A DNA stretch of 64,000 nucleotides from assembly GCA_031367345.1 (NCBI GenBank), contig JANLPR010000137.1, positions 25,011 to 89,010 of the forward strand. The letters run 5' to 3'. A program made the translations under genes and the position numbers. The stretch comes from JADKIH01 sp031367345 (GTDB lineage: Bacteria > Bacteroidota > Bacteroidia > AKYH767-A > 2013-40CM-41-45). The notes under the pieces are model-generated. The model had not been told where the DNA came from. It saw only the letters and a program-made list of their open reading frames with translations, and made no database searches. The stretch's first letter is position 1. Each line of letters opens with the position of its first letter. Positions 24,701 to 33,856 of the stretch are shown here, in pieces.

Positions 24701-25064
24701 CGTTGGTAGTATTACCCTTATTTAATCACTCAATTCTTTTAACCATTTTACTTATGCAGTTAGTCCATGCATTTGTTGTGCCGCAATCTTGAGAGCTATT
24801 TATTGTTTGTTCTTTGATTTTTTTCTTCAGCTATTCTCTCAATTCAATTTCAAATTCTCTGAACAACAGTTTTATTTTTACTCTATTGGTTGTTTTTAAT
24901 TCTAACTAATTGATTGCAGATTTATACAATGAAATTTCTACATTAAAAGTACGGATGAAGTCTCTCGTTTATTTTAACAAGGATGCTGAATGAGAAAAAA
25001 AAGCACTTGAAGATGCTATAAATGCTTTATCAACCATTTTAATGTTTCTAAGTTTTATTACTTA
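24701..25064. other. 364-bp intergenic region with possible coding remnant
   Basis: No RNA gene or clear promoter seen. From an ATG at 24955 the plus strand reads MKSLVYFNKDAE, a TGA stop at 24991, then in the same frame EKKALEDAINALSTIL. The amphipathic, Ala/Glu/Leu-rich run across the stop looks like a decayed fragment, but it is too short to assign. Confidence 0.35.
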
Positions 25065-25832
25065 TCACTCTTTTCCTGAAAGCCATTCTTTAAAAAGGGG
25101 AGAGCGCTCTGTGCTTACAATTGTTTCTAATTCTATTTTCGGCTTCAAATTTATTTTAACCCTCGATTTTGAATACGAAAACATTTGGTCTATTGCCTCA
25201 ACATTTATTATGAATTGTCTGTTTATTCTAAAAAATTTTTCATGATCAATCATTGACTCCAACTTGTCTAAATTGTATTCAATTGGAAATGTATGATTGT
25301 CTTTCGTTTTAAGAAAATTGATTTTCCCTTCTGTATAAAAATACGCTACATTTTCGATATCAACACTTTTAATATGTTCTCCGTATCGAATTAAAAATCT
25401 TTTTTTAATTGCTGTTTTATTATCATGAAAACTCTCCACTACTTGATTCAAACGTTCTATATATGCAGAATTAGTAGAATGAAATTGCTTGAATTTGTTT
25501 ATTGCTGTTGTAAGGTTTTCCTTATTTATAGGTTTTAATAAATACTCTACACTATTCACCTTAAAAGCTTTCAATGCAAATTCATCGTATGCTGTTGTGA
25601 AAATAATTGGTGTAATAATTTTAATCTTCTCAAATATCTCGAAACTATTCCCGTCAGCCAAATTGATATCCATAAAGATTAAGTCAGGCGATGAATTTGT
25701 TTCAAACCATTTAATTGCTGAACTTATTGTGTCAAGTACATTCAAGATTTTGGCTTCAGGAATAATTTCTAGAATCATCTTTTGTAATCTGTTTGCAGCT
25801 GGTTCTTCGTCTTCAATAATTAATATGTTCAT
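25065..25832 (-). CDS. LytTR-family response regulator
   Basis: 255 residues. Receiver domain 1-120 with phosphoacceptor Asp55 (LIFMDINLADG) and the LLKPI switch lysine; LytTR DNA-binding domain ~150-250 (RFLIRYGEHIKSVDIENVAYF ... FFRINRQFIINVEAI), which inserts beta strands into DNA. Its start overlaps the sensor-kinase stop by 4 bp, so they are translated together and form the cognate pair. Confidence 0.93.
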   Translation of the reverse strand: MNILIIEDEEPAANRLQKMILEIIPEAKILNVLDTISSAIKWFETNSSPDLIFMDINLADGNSFEIFEKIKIITPIIFTTAYDEFALKAFKVNSVEYLLKPINKENLTTAINKFKQFHSTNSAYIERLNQVVESFHDNKTAIKKRFLIRYGEHIKSVDIENVAYFYTEGKINFLKTKDNHTFPIEYNLDKLESMIDHEKFFRINRQFIINVEAIDQMFSYSKSRVKINLKPKIELETIVSTERSPLFKEWLSGKE

Positions 25833-28720
25833 TTTGTGTTAAAATTTATTAGTGGGAGTGTGACTTTGAAGTTGTCTGCTGTCTCCTCAATTATTATATT
25901 CTCTGTGTTCAGAAGTTTATATCTGCCAGTTATATTTTGAAGACCCATTCCGGAACTTGTGTCTTTTGTAATTTTTTTGTTTATGTTATTTGAAACAATT
26001 AACGATTTTAATTCATCTGTATAAACTTCTATTTGTAGTGGTTTGTCTTTTGAAATAATATTGTGCTTAATAGCATTTTCTGCCAGTAGTTGGAGTGTAA
26101 GTGGTGGTATGGAATAGTTCGTCTTAACTTCAGAACTCACATTGATTACTACGTTCAAATTATTCCCAAATCGCTTTTTTTGTATAAAAATATAATTATC
26201 CAGTAACAATAACTCCTCTTCAATCAATATTAAGTTTTTATCTCGGTAATTAACTATGCTTCTAAAAAACTCTGAAAGCTTTTCTACATATTCTACCGCT
26301 AAGTCTGTATTGGTTTCTATTATACTGATCAATGTATTAAAACTATTGAACAGAAAATGAGGATTTACTTGATTCTTGAGTGTCTCAAATTGGAATTCTA
26401 TTCTTTCTTTGTTCAATAAATCTATATTCCTTAATCTTTTTTCTCGCCGTTTTATAATCAAAACCAATGCAAATATAATTACCAAACTTAATGCAGCTTT
26501 AAACCACCACGTCTGCCAAAAAGGAGGAGTTATTTTAAAAGCGTAAGCAATTATTGGACTTTTCCCAAAATTATTATTCAAGCTTGATTTAACTTTTAAA
26601 ATATAATTACCCGGTGGTAATTTCGAGAAGACAAAACTTTGTTCTTTTGTCTTTTCCCAATTCGAAGAATACCCTTGTAGAAAAAATAAGTAAGTTACTT
26701 TTTGTGGATCTGAATACCATAACCCATTTATGTCGAAACGTAAATTGTTTTCATCAAAACTAAATTTAGTTTGATTTGTAATTGTAGCACTTGAATTGAT
26801 TCTAATACCTTTAAATGATAATAGTGGCTGATCAATTTTTAAATCTGAAAAAGGATCGTAATGAATAATCCCCTTTTCTGTGCCAATCCAAATTGTACTA
26901 TCCGTCGATTCTGAAATTGTATTAAGGTCTGGATTGATATCTGCTAAATTTTCTTCACTTGAATGGTAAGTAATTGTCATTCTCTTTGGATCCAAAATGT
27001 CAAGGCCATTGGCATGGTCAATTAAAATTTTTCCGTTTTTCATTGCTTTGATTGAAACTGGTGATGGGTCGGAAAGCCCATCTTGAACACCGAAATATTT
27101 AATTTGACTATTTTGATAATAGGCTAAACCTGCATCTTGTATGCAAAACCAAATCTTACCTTCTTTGTCTTCTGCAAACGAGTGAACAGTTCCTTTGTTC
27201 AAAGGTAAGTTGATAAAATTTGTATTTTCTAAATAGTAAACTCCATGCTCGTCGGTCCCAAACCAAACTCTTTTACTGCTATCAATAAAAATACTATATA
27301 CATAATCATTCGATAGACACGATGCAGCTGTGTCTTTAATAATTATTGCACTTTCTTTATCACCATCTTTTTTAATCTCGTAAACATTGACTCCATTAAA
27401 ACCTCCAACCCAAATTTTGTCTTGTTGTCCATTGATGCATAGTATACTCGATTCTTCTAAATTCTTATTTTCAGAAAATGATTTCGCTCTTCCAGTTTTT
27501 GGATTCAATCGAAATATTCCATCTCCTAGAGTTCCAATCCAAATAAATCCGTATTTGTCTTCATATAAACTAACGATATCGGCTTGGTGATTTTTTGGTT
27601 GAATCCCAAATGTTTCAGTTTTCCACTCTCCGAACTGATTCTTATAAGAATGAGAGAGATCTCTATCTGGTGAATACCATAAAGTTCCAGACTGATCAAC
27701 TAATAAACAATGAACGTATTTGATGTTGGTTCCTGATATGTTTGAAAAAAATGTCATTTTATTTCCGGAGGTCCTTATCAAATGAATGGATTCTGTTAAC
27801 CATATATTATTTTCTTTATCTGTAATTATATCACCCGAATTTATTGACATTCCGTTTTCTAATGTAATGTCTGTGACTGTGCCATATTTATCGTACTTCT
27901 TTAGCTTGTCTCCATCAAAATTTACCCATAAAGCATCGTCTACGCTAATGATTTGGTTCACTTGATTCGTTGAAAGATTTTTTAGGCTAAATGAAATGGA
28001 GTTATTATGATAATCAAATTCGCATATTCCTTTTTCTTGAAAGCCAAGCCATAATTTGTTTTTCTTGTCCAGATAAACAACTCGCACAATATCATCCGGT
28101 AATCCTTGAACGGTGTTAAATGTTGAAACTTTTTTATTTCCATTTTTAAATGTGATAAAATTTATTCCTCCATCGGTACCTACGCATATACGATCATCCG
28201 GTAATACGGTCATTGAATAACAGTAATCGTCCGTTAATCCATCATCATGGTTAATGTTATACATGCGCCCCTTTTCAATACAGTACACACCTTCTCCTTT
28301 AGTTGAAAAATAAAGGACTCCATTTTTGTCTTCTGCAAATGAACTTATTGCAGCTTTTGGAAATCCTTCTTGTGGATTATAATAAGAAAGGTCATTACGA
28401 ATAATTTTTGCTAACTGCCCATTTTCATATCCTATCCATTTTACACCGTCTCTTGATTCAAATATTGCCGATACTTTTTTGTTTGAAATACTATCACTCT
28501 TTTGGACCTTGTTAAAGGAAATTCCATTAAAGGTAAAAACCCCTTTATCGGTGCCACACCAAATTAGACCTGTATGGTCACAGAAAAGTTTTGTAAATTT
28601 TGGACGCGATGTTTCTGTTCGGATATCAAACGATTTTGAATAAAGATTTTGCCCTTGTGATTTGCCAATGAAAAGCAAAACACAAATAATTAGTAAGCTA
28701 AATGTTCTTTGTACTGACAT
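25829..28720 (-). CDS. Y_Y_Y two-component sensor with LytS-type kinase domain
   Basis: 963 residues. Signal peptide (to ~23), then about a dozen Reg_prop beta-propeller blades (GLIWCGTDKGVFTFNG, KLWLGFQEKGICEFD, FIWIGTLGDGIFRLN, RVWFGTDEHGVYYL), a Y_Y_Y domain near 660-725 ending PGNYILKVKSSLNN, one TM helix (KAALSLVIIFALVLIIKR), a His_kinase region with the phosphoacceptor in NPHFLFNSFNTL, and a short HATPase. Unlike hybrid HTCS sensors of polysaccharide loci it has no receiver or HTH; those are in the downstream LytTR protein. It overlaps the yceI stop by 1 bp, so a YceI protein is made in the same operon. Confidence 0.93.
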   Translation of the reverse strand: MSVQRTFSLLIICVLLFIGKSQGQNLYSKSFDIRTETSRPKFTKLFCDHTGLIWCGTDKGVFTFNGISFNKVQKSDSISNKKVSAIFESRDGVKWIGYENGQLAKIIRNDLSYYNPQEGFPKAAISSFAEDKNGVLYFSTKGEGVYCIEKGRMYNINHDDGLTDDYCYSMTVLPDDRICVGTDGGINFITFKNGNKKVSTFNTVQGLPDDIVRVVYLDKKNKLWLGFQEKGICEFDYHNNSISFSLKNLSTNQVNQIISVDDALWVNFDGDKLKKYDKYGTVTDITLENGMSINSGDIITDKENNIWLTESIHLIRTSGNKMTFFSNISGTNIKYVHCLLVDQSGTLWYSPDRDLSHSYKNQFGEWKTETFGIQPKNHQADIVSLYEDKYGFIWIGTLGDGIFRLNPKTGRAKSFSENKNLEESSILCINGQQDKIWVGGFNGVNVYEIKKDGDKESAIIIKDTAASCLSNDYVYSIFIDSSKRVWFGTDEHGVYYLENTNFINLPLNKGTVHSFAEDKEGKIWFCIQDAGLAYYQNSQIKYFGVQDGLSDPSPVSIKAMKNGKILIDHANGLDILDPKRMTITYHSSEENLADINPDLNTISESTDSTIWIGTEKGIIHYDPFSDLKIDQPLLSFKGIRINSSATITNQTKFSFDENNLRFDINGLWYSDPQKVTYLFFLQGYSSNWEKTKEQSFVFSKLPPGNYILKVKSSLNNNFGKSPIIAYAFKITPPFWQTWWFKAALSLVIIFALVLIIKRREKRLRNIDLLNKERIEFQFETLKNQVNPHFLFNSFNTLISIIETNTDLAVEYVEKLSEFFRSIVNYRDKNLILIEEELLLLDNYIFIQKKRFGNNLNVVINVSSEVKTNYSIPPLTLQLLAENAIKHNIISKDKPLQIEVYTDELKSLIVSNNINKKITKDTSSGMGLQNITGRYKLLNTENIIIEETADNFKVTLPLINFNTK

Positions 28721-29283
28721 TAATTATCCGATTTTCTTTGCATCACTGCTTTTATTTCAACGTTTATTTCACTTGCCACCTTTTCATGTACTACTTTTGG
28801 AACTTTGATATTAAAATCGGAAAGCAAAATAGAAAAATGTGATTCAATTATAAGCTTCCCCTTGTTGATCTGAATTTTTGATTTTATGATACGCTCTTCT
28901 TCTTTACCATGTATCCATAATTTACCTTTAGCCCTGATTTCATAATTGCCATCCGTTTTGAAATCCAAATCTTCTATAATCTTTCCAATAAATGAAGCTT
29001 CTGGATATTTGTCTGACTCTAAAAATTTTTCATTGAAATGTTCTTGTTGAAGAGCACTGTTAAAGCCTTTGAAGGTTCTTATTGCTACTTTAAAAGCAAA
29101 CGTCTTGTGAATAAGATCAATTAACCCTCGCATATCTTCAGAGGTGGAATTAATTAATTCTTGCTGCGACTCAGATCGAAATGTTATGGTACCTGAATTA
29201 GTAAACAGCAATTTAGTATCCTGTGTGAAACTTAATTCTGCATTCAAAATTATAAGTACTATCAGTGCAATTGTTTTCATCAA
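28720..29283 (-). CDS. YceI-family periplasmic protein (copy 2), sensor-linked
   Basis: 187 residues, signal peptide to about FTQ-D. Contains ALQQEHFNEKFLESDKYPEA and GKLWIHGKEEERIIKSK and ends FNIKVPKVVHEKVASEINVE, paralogous to the YceI at 23358. It is the first gene of a three-gene unit with the Y_Y_Y sensor (1-bp overlap) and LytTR regulator. The tight coupling suggests that the YceI protein supplies or senses the ligand for the sensor; this is inference. Confidence 0.88.
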   Translation of the reverse strand: MMKTIALIVLIILNAELSFTQDTKLLFTNSGTITFRSESQQELINSTSEDMRGLIDLIHKTFAFKVAIRTFKGFNSALQQEHFNEKFLESDKYPEASFIGKIIEDLDFKTDGNYEIRAKGKLWIHGKEEERIIKSKIQINKGKLIIESHFSILLSDFNIKVPKVVHEKVASEINVEIKAVMQRKSDN

Positions 29284-29296
29284 ACTAAAGTTGAGT

Positions 29297-29320
29297 AAAG
29301 GTAATTAAACAATTACTTTT
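29297..29320. terminator. weak hairpin between waaA and yceI
   Basis: AAAGGTAATT (29297-29306) pairs with AATTACTTTT (29311-29320) with one G-U pair and a 4-nt loop. Located in the 52-bp gap; no long U-tract follows on the minus strand, so termination would be partial at best. Confidence 0.35.
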
Positions 29321-29335
29321 CTAACTATTGTATTT

Positions 29336-30589
29336 CTATTTTCTATTATAAACAAAGGAAAAAATTATTTGTGTAGCCCCAATGTTATTTGAAATATACT
29401 TTTTAGATTTTCTTCCGGCCATGATTCTCCTGTCTGGATCATTCATAAGTGAATTAAGTACTGAACTATATTCTTTTTGATCAATGATTGAAAATGCTGC
29501 TCCAAGTTTTACCAATTCTGTTGCTTCACGGAATTTATAATAATTGGGGCCGAAAATCACTGGCTTGCCATAAGCTGCAGGCTCTAAAATGTTATGTATT
29601 CCTTTCCCAAATCCTCCACCTATATACGTAATGTCTGCATACCCGTAAACCGATGACAATTGTCCGATTGTATCGAGAATCATAATGCCTAAAGTGAAAT
29701 CTGTCTCCTTCTCTGTAAATCTGAAACAATTTTTCTTTTTGCTCAACGTGCTAATTCTAGACTCTATATTCTTTAGATGCTCTTCATTTATTTCATGTGG
29801 CGCAATTACAATTTTATAACCAACGTGCTTGTCATTAAAATAAGTTTGTAGAATTATTTCTTCGTCTTCGCTCCACGTACTGCCTGCAATTAGTAATTTA
29901 TTATCACCCTTAAAAAGCAAAAGCTTTTCTGACTGGTTCGTCGACTTGCTAATCTCTACAACTCTGTCAAATCGAGTGTCTCCTGAAACTGATGCATTTT
30001 TAACCTGAATAGATTGAAGGAGTCGGATGGAATTTAAATCTTGAACGAAAATGTGAGTAATTTTTTGTATTATTTTTCGAAAAAAAGTTCCATACCATTT
30101 AAAAAATAATTGATTGGGTCTAAAATTTGCCGAAATTATATAAACGCTTTTCCCTCTTTTCTTTAGTTCATCAATAAAATAAAACCAAAATTCGTATTTG
30201 ATAAAAAAAGTTTGATTGGGATTTAAGATATCTAAAAACAGTTTTGAGTTTTTACGAGTATCAAGAGGTAAATAACTAACAAAATCTACTCCCAAATAAT
30301 TTTTCCTTATTTCATATCCTGATGGAGAAAAAAAAGTGAGAAGTAAAAAAGCATCCGGAAATTCTAATCGAATTTTCTCTATCAATGGTCGGCCTTGTTC
30401 AAATTCACCTAACGAAGCACAATGAAACCATATTCTGTTTTCAGGATTATTCTTTAAAGCACTTCGTAGTTTAGAGTCCCACTGCTTTCGACCTTTCGTA
30501 AATTGACTTGCTTTTTTATTGCCAAGTATTGCAGCCATTTGTATAACAAACTCATAGCATTTAAGGATAATATTATACAAGATCCTCAT
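29336..30589 (-). CDS. waaA: 3-deoxy-D-manno-octulosonic acid transferase
   Basis: Adds Kdo to lipid IVA in lipopolysaccharide synthesis. GT30 family, 417 residues: the catalytic WFHCASLGEFEQGRPLI (near 53, with GEFE), FFIKYEFWFYF, GSTWSEDEEIIL near 236 and GGGFGKGIHNILEPAAYG near 325. The short N-terminal hydrophobic stretch (MRILYNIILKCYEFVI) is the usual membrane-association helix. Last gene of a leftward group with cdd, a DUF1572 protein and a barrel protein. Confidence 0.93.
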   Translation of the reverse strand: MRILYNIILKCYEFVIQMAAILGNKKASQFTKGRKQWDSKLRSALKNNPENRIWFHCASLGEFEQGRPLIEKIRLEFPDAFLLLTFFSPSGYEIRKNYLGVDFVSYLPLDTRKNSKLFLDILNPNQTFFIKYEFWFYFIDELKKRGKSVYIISANFRPNQLFFKWYGTFFRKIIQKITHIFVQDLNSIRLLQSIQVKNASVSGDTRFDRVVEISKSTNQSEKLLLFKGDNKLLIAGSTWSEDEEIILQTYFNDKHVGYKIVIAPHEINEEHLKNIESRISTLSKKKNCFRFTEKETDFTLGIMILDTIGQLSSVYGYADITYIGGGFGKGIHNILEPAAYGKPVIFGPNYYKFREATELVKLGAAFSIIDQKEYSSVLNSLMNDPDRRIMAGRKSKKYISNNIGATQIIFSFVYNRK

Positions 30590-30592
30590 CGA

Positions 30593-31345
30593 TCAATTAA
30601 TATAATATTTGTCGGCTACCCTTTTATAAATTGGAAAAACCCAACCTACTCGAACGCCAATCAATATATCTGTACGTTTGGTAGAGTCGTGCAACCCGGT
30701 GTCAAAATTAAATGCTCTTCTATTTTGTGTAAACCCCTCAGTAAACTCAAAGCCGGCGTAAAAATTTACCAATCTCTTATTGCTGAAATTCATATATCCG
30801 ATAAATTGGTTGATCATAAGGCCATTCGTTAAACGATCATACCCTTTCGCATTGTCTCCCTCTAAGTAGGGGATAGGGTTGCCGGGTGTATCAATGTATA
30901 TTCGGTGTTGCAAAAAGCCTATTCCTGCTGTAGCCAAAAGTCCTGAATTTTTATTCGGTCCAATTACAGGAAATATTTTTCCGATTTTTAAAACATATCT
31001 TGAACCTCTTTCACTCAAATTTACAATACTGAAAGACCCGCCACCGTCAATAATGTTTCCGTCAGGCGTTTTATATTGATCTAAGAAATGACTTTCCTTT
31101 ACATCCTCGCTGAAAATGAAATTGGCGTCTATACCTATCAACCAATTTGATTTTAACTTCCATTGAAATACTGCACCTGCTGAAAAACTATTTCCAAAGC
31201 GTTCAGCTAAAATACCGGCAGGCAATTCATAACTAAATGTAGCCCCAATGATCGGAAATGAAATCGTTGAATCACGAATGCTATACTGAGCATCTGCATA
31301 ACTTATCTTAGTTAGCAGTAGTAGTAATATTACTATTTTTCTCAT
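30593..31345 (-). CDS. outer-membrane beta-barrel hypothetical protein
   Basis: 250 residues with signal peptide (MRKIVILLLLLTKISYADAQ). Repeated aromatic-ended amphipathic strands (NWLIGIDANFIF, LVNFYAGFEFTEGF, DILIGVRVGWVFPIY) indicate a small barrel. Three bp upstream of waaA and 9 bp after the DUF1572 gene, so part of the same operon; the family is otherwise unnamed to me. Confidence 0.65.
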   Translation of the reverse strand: MRKIVILLLLLTKISYADAQYSIRDSTISFPIIGATFSYELPAGILAERFGNSFSAGAVFQWKLKSNWLIGIDANFIFSEDVKESHFLDQYKTPDGNIIDGGGSFSIVNLSERGSRYVLKIGKIFPVIGPNKNSGLLATAGIGFLQHRIYIDTPGNPIPYLEGDNAKGYDRLTNGLMINQFIGYMNFSNKRLVNFYAGFEFTEGFTQNRRAFNFDTGLHDSTKRTDILIGVRVGWVFPIYKRVADKYYIN

Positions 31346-31354
31346 TCTTTGTGA

Positions 31355-31885
31355 TTAAGGTTTTGGGGCTTCGTTTTGATATTTGTTCGATTCCCCTCGT
31401 GGAATGGAAAGTGATTTAAATTGTTCTGCCTTTATTTGTTTGCAAAGAAACACTATTTGTCCACAATGATATGCATAGTGTGTTAATTGTCGATGAATTG
31501 CTCTAAGTACTGTATGAGGTTCATTTCTGATATAAACTGTTTTACTCAGATCATCTTCTTTCAAGGCATTGATTGCATTGAATAAGCATTGCCATCCCTT
31601 TTCCCAGTATGCTATTATTTCTTCCTTGCTTTGAAAGGCGTCGCTAAATTCTCCATCACGATTTCGCCCCGGCTTTTCTCCGTCGGTTGTGAGAAAATCG
31701 GTAAATCGGCTGATCATATTTCCCGCTAAATGTTTAATGATGATTGCCACACTATTCGATTCAAGCGAAGTACTATAGTGAAAATCGTTGTCGCTGATTT
31801 GAGAAAAAGCTTTTTCTGCATTTGATTTAAGACCTTTGAAGCTTTTCAAAGATTCCAATAAATACAATGCAGCTATATCGTTCAT
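31355..31885 (-). CDS. DinB-like DUF1572 protein
   Basis: 176 residues, four-helix DinB-like fold: HLAGNMISRFTDFLTTDGEK (near 52) carries the first metal-type histidine, and RQLTHYAYHCGQIVFLCKQI (near 131) the H-x3-H pair of the DUF1572 family. Bacillithiol S-transferase-like enzymes belong to the same superfamily, but the reaction here is unknown. Start overlaps the cdd stop by 4 bp. Confidence 0.8.
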   Translation of the reverse strand: MNDIAALYLLESLKSFKGLKSNAEKAFSQISDNDFHYSTSLESNSVAIIIKHLAGNMISRFTDFLTTDGEKPGRNRDGEFSDAFQSKEEIIAYWEKGWQCLFNAINALKEDDLSKTVYIRNEPHTVLRAIHRQLTHYAYHCGQIVFLCKQIKAEQFKSLSIPRGESNKYQNEAPKP

Positions 31886-32379
31886 GCCGTTTTTACTTTT
31901 AAATCATCTGCATTAAATTGATATGGCAATAGGTTAGCAATACTTGAGGCAATCAATATTTTTCCTGCTTCGCCTGTCATAATAACTCTTATCTCCTGCT
32001 TGTAACGGTGCTCGTATTCTGCAATTGCTTGTCTGCAAGCTCCACATGGTGTAATCGGTGTATTGACATGAAATAGGTCTGAGTTGGCTGTTATAGCCAT
32101 AGCTTTGATCTTTACATTCGGGTAATTGGCCCCCGCAGCAAAAATAGCCACTCTTTCTGCACACAAACCAATTGGATATGATGCATTTTCTTGATTGTTA
32201 CCTCTGAGTATAATACCATTTTCTAGCATTATTGCTGCTCCCACATGAAAGTGGGAATATGGAGCATAGGCATTGTTCATACTTGCTTTCGCCTCTTGAA
32301 TCAAATTCTTGTCTTCTAATGAAAGCTCGTCTTGATTTTCATATTCGTCTAAATTGCAATGGATCTCTAATTTCTTCAT
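31882..32379 (-). CDS. cdd: cytidine deaminase
   Basis: Deaminates cytidine/deoxycytidine in pyrimidine salvage. 165 residues with zinc site Cys73-Ala-Glu75 (GLCAERVAIF) and PCGACRQ (Cys112, Cys115), Glu75 being the proton shuttle. The N-terminal AYAPYSHFHVGAA motif binds the nucleoside. Its N terminus is about 25 residues longer than the short tetrameric enzyme. First gene of the leftward waaA group. Confidence 0.95.
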   Translation of the reverse strand: MKKLEIHCNLDEYENQDELSLEDKNLIQEAKASMNNAYAPYSHFHVGAAIMLENGIILRGNNQENASYPIGLCAERVAIFAAGANYPNVKIKAMAITANSDLFHVNTPITPCGACRQAIAEYEHRYKQEIRVIMTGEAGKILIASSIANLLPYQFNADDLKVKTA

Positions 32380-32472
32380 ATTTTTTTAAAAAAGGGAGTT
32401 AAATGTACAAATTAGAATCGTTGATACCACATTTTTTATTTTTTCACCGGAAATGAAGAGCATAGAATGATA

Positions 32473-32525
32473 AACAATCGGGCAATCATTTGATATGTAA
32501 GTGATTGAATTGGTTTCCGATTGTT
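32473..32525. promoter_or_regulatory. compound stem-loop in the cdd / lipoprotein intergenic region
   Basis: Outer arms AACAATCGG (32473-32481) and CCGATTGTT (32517-32525) are exact complements; inside them CAATCA and TGATTG pair again. This is the most structured part of a 450-bp gap (32380-32829) that otherwise holds no gene. Confidence 0.4.
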
Positions 32526-32767
32526 AAACAAGACCTGTTTTATTGGTATCATTTCGAAATAACGTTAAGCGCAAATCAATAATTGAAGAATTTGTACCTT
32601 TTATCTTCGTTAATATGCTTCTCCGTTGTTCTAGTTTTATTCCCATCCATTCAGAAATACTAGCAGTCAAATATAGCATCGTTGATTAAAGGAAAATTGA
32701 ATTTAATATAGGCGCTTTTATTGTAAAGTAAGTAAACCTTTCCATGGTTTGGCCGTATTGTAATCAA

Positions 32768-32795
32768 TCGAATGTTTTCGACGAAAAACATTCGA
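32768..32795. promoter_or_regulatory. 11-bp-arm palindrome 35 bp before the VTC operon
   Basis: TCGAATGTTTT and AAAACATTCGA flank CGACGA. It sits close to the likely promoter of the gene starting at 32830 (a CTTTG -7-like sequence follows at about 32808), so an operator is plausible; there is no U-tract for termination. Confidence 0.45.
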
Positions 32796-32829
32796 AAATA
32801 TTATCATCTTTGCAGAAATATATCAGTCA

Positions 32830-33270
32830 ATGAAGTCAAATAATTTGTTGAAATTCCTATTTGTAATTACTCTTTCATCAATTTTCTTTTCATCATGTAA
32901 AAAGGATGAAGGAGTAGGCGGTACCAGTTCTATTGTTGGAAAAGTGTTTGTGCATAGTTATGACGTCAGTTTCCAATCCTTAGTTAGAACTTACCCAGAT
33001 GCTAGTCGTGAAGTTTTTATCATTTATGGCGATAGTCATTCCACTTACGACGATAGTTACAAAGCATCATATGATGGTTCGTTTGAATTTAAATATTTAC
33101 AAAAAGGGAAATACAAACTCTTTATTTATTTAAAAGATACCACCGGTGCTTACCAAGGTAATTATAACTCTAATGCGCCAAAGATTCCGAAATTTGTTGA
33201 TGTAGAGATTACCTCCAATGGAAGTACGGTTACCACCCCGGATATATATTCATTAGACAATAATAACTAA
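32830..33270 (+). CDS. lipoprotein with carboxypeptidase-regulatory-like fold
   Basis: 146 residues. Lipobox FFSSC with Cys23 after a hydrophobic signal; the mature part (SSIVGKVFVHSYD ... YDGSFEFKYLQKGKYKLFIY) has the beta-sandwich pattern of CarboxypepD_reg-like domains, where G-x-F-x-F-x-x-h-x-x-G-x-Y is the hallmark. First gene of a five-gene unit with the VTC-domain protein; 7 bp before the next gene. Confidence 0.7.
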   Translation: MKSNNLLKFLFVITLSSIFFSSCKKDEGVGGTSSIVGKVFVHSYDVSFQSLVRTYPDASREVFIIYGDSHSTYDDSYKASYDGSFEFKYLQKGKYKLFIYLKDTTGAYQGNYNSNAPKIPKFVDVEITSNGSTVTTPDIYSLDNNN

Positions 33271-33277
33271 TATAAAA

Positions 33278-33847
33278 ATGAAAATAAGAATTCTGATACT
33301 TTCTGTTTTTTGTATTGTGCTATCTCATTCTACCTATGCGCAGAATAAAAAGGACATGAAAAAGAATCACGTAAAATCTGTTCGCGAAGTTGAAACAAGT
33401 ATCAAAGATGGCAAAGCAGTAACAATCGACAATTCTTTTCAGCGTTTTGATAGCGATGCGAATGTAATTGAGTCAATCAATTACAATGATGAAGGTAAAA
33501 TTAAATTGCATCAAACTACCGTCTACAATAAAAATGGAGACAAAACCGAAGAAGTGATTTTTAATCCGGACGGAAAAATTAAAAAGAAAAAAATTTATAA
33601 ATACAATTCAACAAATGATAAGATTGAAGAAGCTCAATTTGACCCTTCCGGAGTGTTAACGGAAAAAACTTCTACTGCGTATAATGCCAATGGAGAAAAA
33701 ATAACTGAAGTAGTCGTCGATGGAAAAGGTAATGTAACTGAGAAGTCGGTTATTATCTACGATAAAAAAGGCATGAAGATCGAACGGAAAACAGTCGATG
33801 GACATGGTAACTTAGTCTCTGATAAGAAATATATTTACGAATATTAA
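33278..33847 (+). CDS. secreted RHS/YD-like repeat protein
   Basis: 189 residues with signal peptide (to about TYAQ). From residue 45 there are about five repeats of 22-25 residues with the pattern Y-(N/D)-x-(N/K/S)-G-x-K-x-E-x-x-x-(D/N)-G-x-(G/K)-x-x-x-K, similar to toxin-free YD/RHS-like antigen repeats in Bacteroidota periplasmic proteins. Role unknown. Lies 7 bp after the lipoprotein and 9 bp before the VTC gene. Confidence 0.65.
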   Translation: MKIRILILSVFCIVLSHSTYAQNKKDMKKNHVKSVREVETSIKDGKAVTIDNSFQRFDSDANVIESINYNDEGKIKLHQTTVYNKNGDKTEEVIFNPDGKIKKKKIYKYNSTNDKIEEAQFDPSGVLTEKTSTAYNANGEKITEVVVDGKGNVTEKSVIIYDKKGMKIERKTVDGHGNLVSDKKYIYEY

Positions 33848-33856
33848 CATTTTTAC

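Noticed and set aside
23358..29283. Tandem duplication of yceI
   Set aside because: The two copies are 4.8 kb apart, differ strongly and belong to different transcription units; an old paralogy, not a recent duplication.
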